Origin: Phycisphaerae bacterium
GTDB lineage: Bacteria > Chloroflexota > Anaerolineae > 4572-78 > J111
NCBI GenBank assembly: GCA_028285035.1
Contig: JANQQF010000084.1
Location: 1-64,000, forward strand
Direction: 5' to 3'
DNA length: 64,000 bases
Below the pieces are notes generated by a model, which saw only the letters and a list, made by a program, of their open reading frames with translations, did no database searches and had not been told where the DNA came from. Below, piece by piece: positions 61,246-64,000 of the stretch. The stretch's first letter is position 1, and every line of letters starts with the position of its first letter. A program made the position numbers and the translations under genes.

Positions 61246-62037
61246 ATGTTAACTCAAACCCAAATCGATTTTTATAATGAACATGGCTTTTTACACGTGC
61301 CTGAGATTTACAGTGCGGCTGAGACTGAGAAACTTTCAGATGCAATGGACAGCCTTGTTGAAGATTGGGCCTTGACCACCCCCGGCTGGACTGGCCCATG
61401 GCGGCAGGCCTATATGGACCCTGAGCTTGAGAAAAAGGTCAAACTTACTGCTTTACACGATTTACATCTCTATTCGGCCCCTTGGGCACGGGCCATCACC
61501 CATCCCAAATTGGTAGCTGTCCTCAGCGATTTATTAGGACCAAACGTAGAATTCCATCACACCACGATGCACATCAAGCCACCGCAAACTGGTCACCCTT
61601 TTCCAATGCACCAAGATAATCCTTTCTATGAGCACCAAGATGGCCGTTATATTGACGTCCTTGTTCATCTGGATGATACCTGTCATGAGAATGGCGAAAT
61701 TCGCTTCTTGGCTGGATCACACAAGCTAGGGCACATCAATCACGTCATCGAAACCGAAGACGGGCCTTGCCATCCGCATCTGCCTGCCGATGAATACAAG
61801 CTCGAAGATACCGTGCCTGTCCCAGCCAAGGCCGGTGACATTGTCCTATTCAATATCGATACTATTCACGGCTCATACATCAACCAAACAAAAAAGCCAC
61901 GCCGCCTTGTGCGAATGGGCTATCGTGATCCGCAAAATCGTCAACTGGCTGGGCAAAGCTATGAACGTCCAGGGCTTATCGTCAGTGGCTATCGTGATCG
62001 TTTGGAAGGAGATGAGCCTTTAACACAGGATCATTAG
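61246..62037 (+). CDS. Phytanoyl-CoA dioxygenase (PhyH) family protein
   Basis: A 263-residue Fe(II)/2-oxoglutarate oxygenase-like protein. AGGAGAC 6 nt upstream selects ATG 61246. It opens FYNEHGFLHVPEIYS. The HxD pair is in MHQDNPFY, with AGSHKLGHINH and the distal His in DTIHGSYINQ, then Arg in KPRRLVRMGY. PhyH relatives hydroxylate diverse small molecules. Its role here is unknown. Confidence 0.82.
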   Translation: MLTQTQIDFYNEHGFLHVPEIYSAAETEKLSDAMDSLVEDWALTTPGWTGPWRQAYMDPELEKKVKLTALHDLHLYSAPWARAITHPKLVAVLSDLLGPNVEFHHTTMHIKPPQTGHPFPMHQDNPFYEHQDGRYIDVLVHLDDTCHENGEIRFLAGSHKLGHINHVIETEDGPCHPHLPADEYKLEDTVPVPAKAGDIVLFNIDTIHGSYINQTKKPRRLVRMGYRDPQNRQLAGQSYERPGLIVSGYRDRLEGDEPLTQDH

Positions 62038-62107
62038 ATCGCTTTTTTGGTATGTTACCACCTCGTATAAGGTGACCTGACTTTACAAATCGAAATAAAT
62101 AAAAAAC

Positions 62108-62141
62108 GGCCAGCTTTTTGAAACTTATCAAGAAGCTGGCC
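62108..62141. terminator. Hairpin between PhyH and the second mannosidase
   Basis: GGCCAGCTT and AAGCTGGCC, extended by TTG/CAA across one mismatch, form a stable stem. The T-run lies on the minus-strand side, so direction is uncertain. Confidence 0.5.
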
Positions 62142-62168
62142 CAAAACCCGTTAGGAATATGATCACTT

Positions 62169-64000
62169 ATGAGTCACAAAATCCGTTGGACCGCTCAAAA
62201 AATTGCCCGACGACTGAGTCTAATTGAACCGCTGGTTTATCGGCAACAACATCCACTACCTAATTTTCGCTTTAACAAATTATTAGGTCCAGAAACTCCC
62301 CCACCAATTGGGATAGACATTGATGATAGCGACTGGGAAACCATTGAGCCAAACAGCTATTGGGGCAGTTGGCTAACGGATTTTGTACTACGGGCCACCT
62401 TTGAAGTGCCGAAAGAATGGACAGACGATCTACCCGTGGCCCTCCACCTTCCCCTCGGTGAGGCAGACGATTTTAGCCACCCCGAAGCCTTGGCCTATGT
62501 TGATGGTATATCATATGCCGCCTGTGATCGACATCATCAGGAAATTTTACTTCCCGAGATTTATCGCAACGGAAACTCACATGTACTGGCTTTACACGGC
62601 TGGACGGGCTTGGGGCAATCGCGAAAAGGTGGGCCTGATGTCAAACTGTTTATGCGCCCCTGTGCCGTCGTCCAAATCGATCAGCCCACCCGCGATTTTA
62701 TTGCCACAGCCCGCGTCACTCTAGGCATCGCCGATGAGTTGGATGACAACGAGCCAGCCAAGGGCCATCTCTACAATGCCCTCGATAGAGCGTTCCAACA
62801 GCTCGATACCCGCGAACCGATGAGGGAAACATTCTATGCCTCTGTCCCAACAGCCCATCAGATGCTGCAAGAGGGAATCGAAAAGGCAGGGCCGTCACTG
62901 GATGTGGATGTCATCGCCAGCGGGCACGCCCATATCGATGTCGCCTGGTTGTGGACCATTAGCCAAACCCGCCGTAAAGCAGGCCGCACCTTTCACACTG
63001 TCCTCCGACTGATGGAGCAATTTCCCGATTATCACTTCACCCAAAGTCAGCCCCAGCTCTACGATTATATCCAGCAGGACTATCCCGATCTCTTACCCGC
63101 CATCAAGGAGCGAGTTGCCGAAGGACGATGGGAGCCGATTGGCGGGATGTGGGTTGAGGCCGACTGCAATCTCAGTGGGGGTGAAGCCTTAGCTCGCCAA
63201 TTTTTATTGGGGCGCACCTTCTTCCGTGAGCACTTTGGCCTAGAGGCCGAGTCCCCTGTGTTATGGCTGCCCGATGTCTTTGGCTACGCCTGGAATTTAC
63301 CCCAGCTCATCAAAGAGGCGGGGCTAGAGTACTTCTTCACGATCAAAATTAGTTGGAGCCAATACAATCGGATGCCCTATGACAGCTTCTGGTGGCAAGG
63401 CTTGGATGGCACTAAAGTATTGACCCACTTCAGCACGACCCAAGGCAAATTCGAGCTGCCCGGCGTAGGCGTTCGCCCCAGCACCTACAACGCTGGAGTG
63501 ACACCTTTTGAGGTGATGACCACTTGGACCAATTTGCAGCAGAAGGAGATGCAGCAGGATTTGCTGATGGCCTTTGGCTACGGTGATGGTGGCGGTGGTC
63601 CCACCCGAGAGATGTTGGAGAACGTTCGCGAGTTGAATGAATTTCCAGCTGCCCCTCGCCTTCAACACGGCAAGGCGGGTGACTTTTTCCGCAAACTAGA
63701 AGCCACCTCTGGGAATGAACTGCCCACCTGGAACGGTGAGTTGTATCTGGAGTATCATCGCGGCACCTACACCACCCAAGCTCATAACAAACGGGGTAAT
63801 CGTAAAAGTGAGTTTCTCCTGCATGATGCCGAATTTTTAGCCGCTTGGGCCGCTTTGGCCACAGACTATGAATATCCCCACACCGAATTAACTCAAGCAT
63901 GGCAGTTACTTTGCCTCAACCAATTTCACGATATTTTGCCGGGATCTTCGATTGCCGAAGTTTATGAGGATAGCGATCGCGATTATGAAACAATTCGAAC
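62169..64000 (+). CDS. Alpha-mannosidase, GH38, second copy (runs off window)
   Basis: At least 610 residues, open at the window edge. It starts MSHKIRWTAQKIARRLSLIE. The zinc/catalytic motif is SGHAHIDVAWLW (His253, His255, Asp257) and the nucleophile Asp369 in WLPDVFGYAWNLP. YGDGGGGPTREM and EYHRGTYTTQAHNKRGNR follow. It is closer to typical bacterial GH38 (intact WLW motif) than the first copy and shares only the family blocks with it, so the two may act on different linkages. No signal peptide. Confidence 0.9.
   Translation, partial: MSHKIRWTAQKIARRLSLIEPLVYRQQHPLPNFRFNKLLGPETPPPIGIDIDDSDWETIEPNSYWGSWLTDFVLRATFEVPKEWTDDLPVALHLPLGEADDFSHPEALAYVDGISYAACDRHHQEILLPEIYRNGNSHVLALHGWTGLGQSRKGGPDVKLFMRPCAVVQIDQPTRDFIATARVTLGIADELDDNEPAKGHLYNALDRAFQQLDTREPMRETFYASVPTAHQMLQEGIEKAGPSLDVDVIASGHAHIDVAWLWTISQTRRKAGRTFHTVLRLMEQFPDYHFTQSQPQLYDYIQQDYPDLLPAIKERVAEGRWEPIGGMWVEADCNLSGGEALARQFLLGRTFFREHFGLEAESPVLWLPDVFGYAWNLPQLIKEAGLEYFFTIKISWSQYNRMPYDSFWWQGLDGTKVLTHFSTTQGKFELPGVGVRPSTYNAGVTPFEVMTTWTNLQQKEMQQDLLMAFGYGDGGGGPTREMLENVRELNEFPAAPRLQHGKAGDFFRKLEATSGNELPTWNGELYLEYHRGTYTTQAHNKRGNRKSEFLLHDAEFLAAWAALATDYEYPHTELTQAWQLLCLNQFHDILPGSSIAEVYEDSDRDYETIR

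Noticed and set aside
1..64000. CRISPR array, tRNA or rRNA genes
   Set aside because: No regularly spaced repeats, cloverleaf-like sequences or conserved rRNA blocks were noticed on reading; an Infernal/tRNAscan run would settle this.

Overview
The window looks like a chromosomal segment of a Chloroflexota bacterium (Anaerolineae/Caldilineae-like). This is inferred from protein style, not from a marker gene. Exported lipoproteins carry long Thr/Pro 'TPTNTP' spacers, family-5 solute-binding proteins carry long Val/Glu spacers after the lipobox, and one secreted protein has the 'LPLVMGG' post-signal motif. I see no rRNA, tRNA, CRISPR array or phage structural gene.

Region 1 (1-4440) is ordinary chromosome: a truncated 2H phosphoesterase, a frameshifted RidA-family gene, a Tat-exported DUF3500 lipoprotein paired with an MsrQ-like haem membrane protein, and the 5' half of a secreted alpha/beta hydrolase.

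Region 2 (4441-25873) is a 21.4-kb integrative element inserted in that hydrolase gene. Its 3' half resumes in frame at 25874. The ends can be placed to an AC dinucleotide. The reconstructed attP is an inverted repeat centred on AC, and the reconstructed attB restores the hydrolase reading frame. The element encodes a large serine integrase, an FtsK/HerA-like ATPase, a DUF2637-like membrane protein, a primase-polymerase, several repressors, a SWIM zinc-finger protein and a putative Rad52-like annealing protein. I saw no relaxase or type IV secretion genes. This plan resembles actinomycete integrative and conjugative elements that move double-stranded DNA with an FtsK-like pump. The right third is an AT-rich cargo island: a helicase-less type ISP-like restriction-modification enzyme, a TerB-like membrane protein, two paralogous 2TM proteins with a PLD-like-looking soluble part (one frameshifted), a third 2TM protein of similar plan, a SLATT-like protein, a pentapeptide-repeat channel-like protein and several decayed genes.

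Region 3 (25874-36603) holds the hydrolase 3' half, an orphan DNA methyltransferase, a collapsed XRE-nSTAND gene, a DUF2568 membrane protein, two convergent histidine kinases, a MITE-like repeat, an AraC/LysE/DUF2000 operon, a DoxX-like protein and a LacI regulator.

Region 4 (36604-46179) is a LacI-controlled catabolic operon: peptide/opine-type ABC uptake with an unusual permease-ATPase fusion, tandem AhpD-like proteins, an ACMSD-like amidohydrolase, a LigF-like GST and a CalA-like SDR. Together these suggest uptake and breakdown of aromatic or lignin-derived compounds (inference).

Region 5 (46199-64000) is a second, divergent LacI-controlled locus with three near-identical palindromic operators. 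It has a second peptide-type ABC importer, a haloalkane-dehalogenase-like hydrolase, two GH38 alpha-mannosidases (the second runs off the window), a CapA-like protein, a luciferase-like oxidoreductase, an AraC regulator and a PhyH-like dioxygenase. It looks like a dedicated importer plus mannoside-processing locus.
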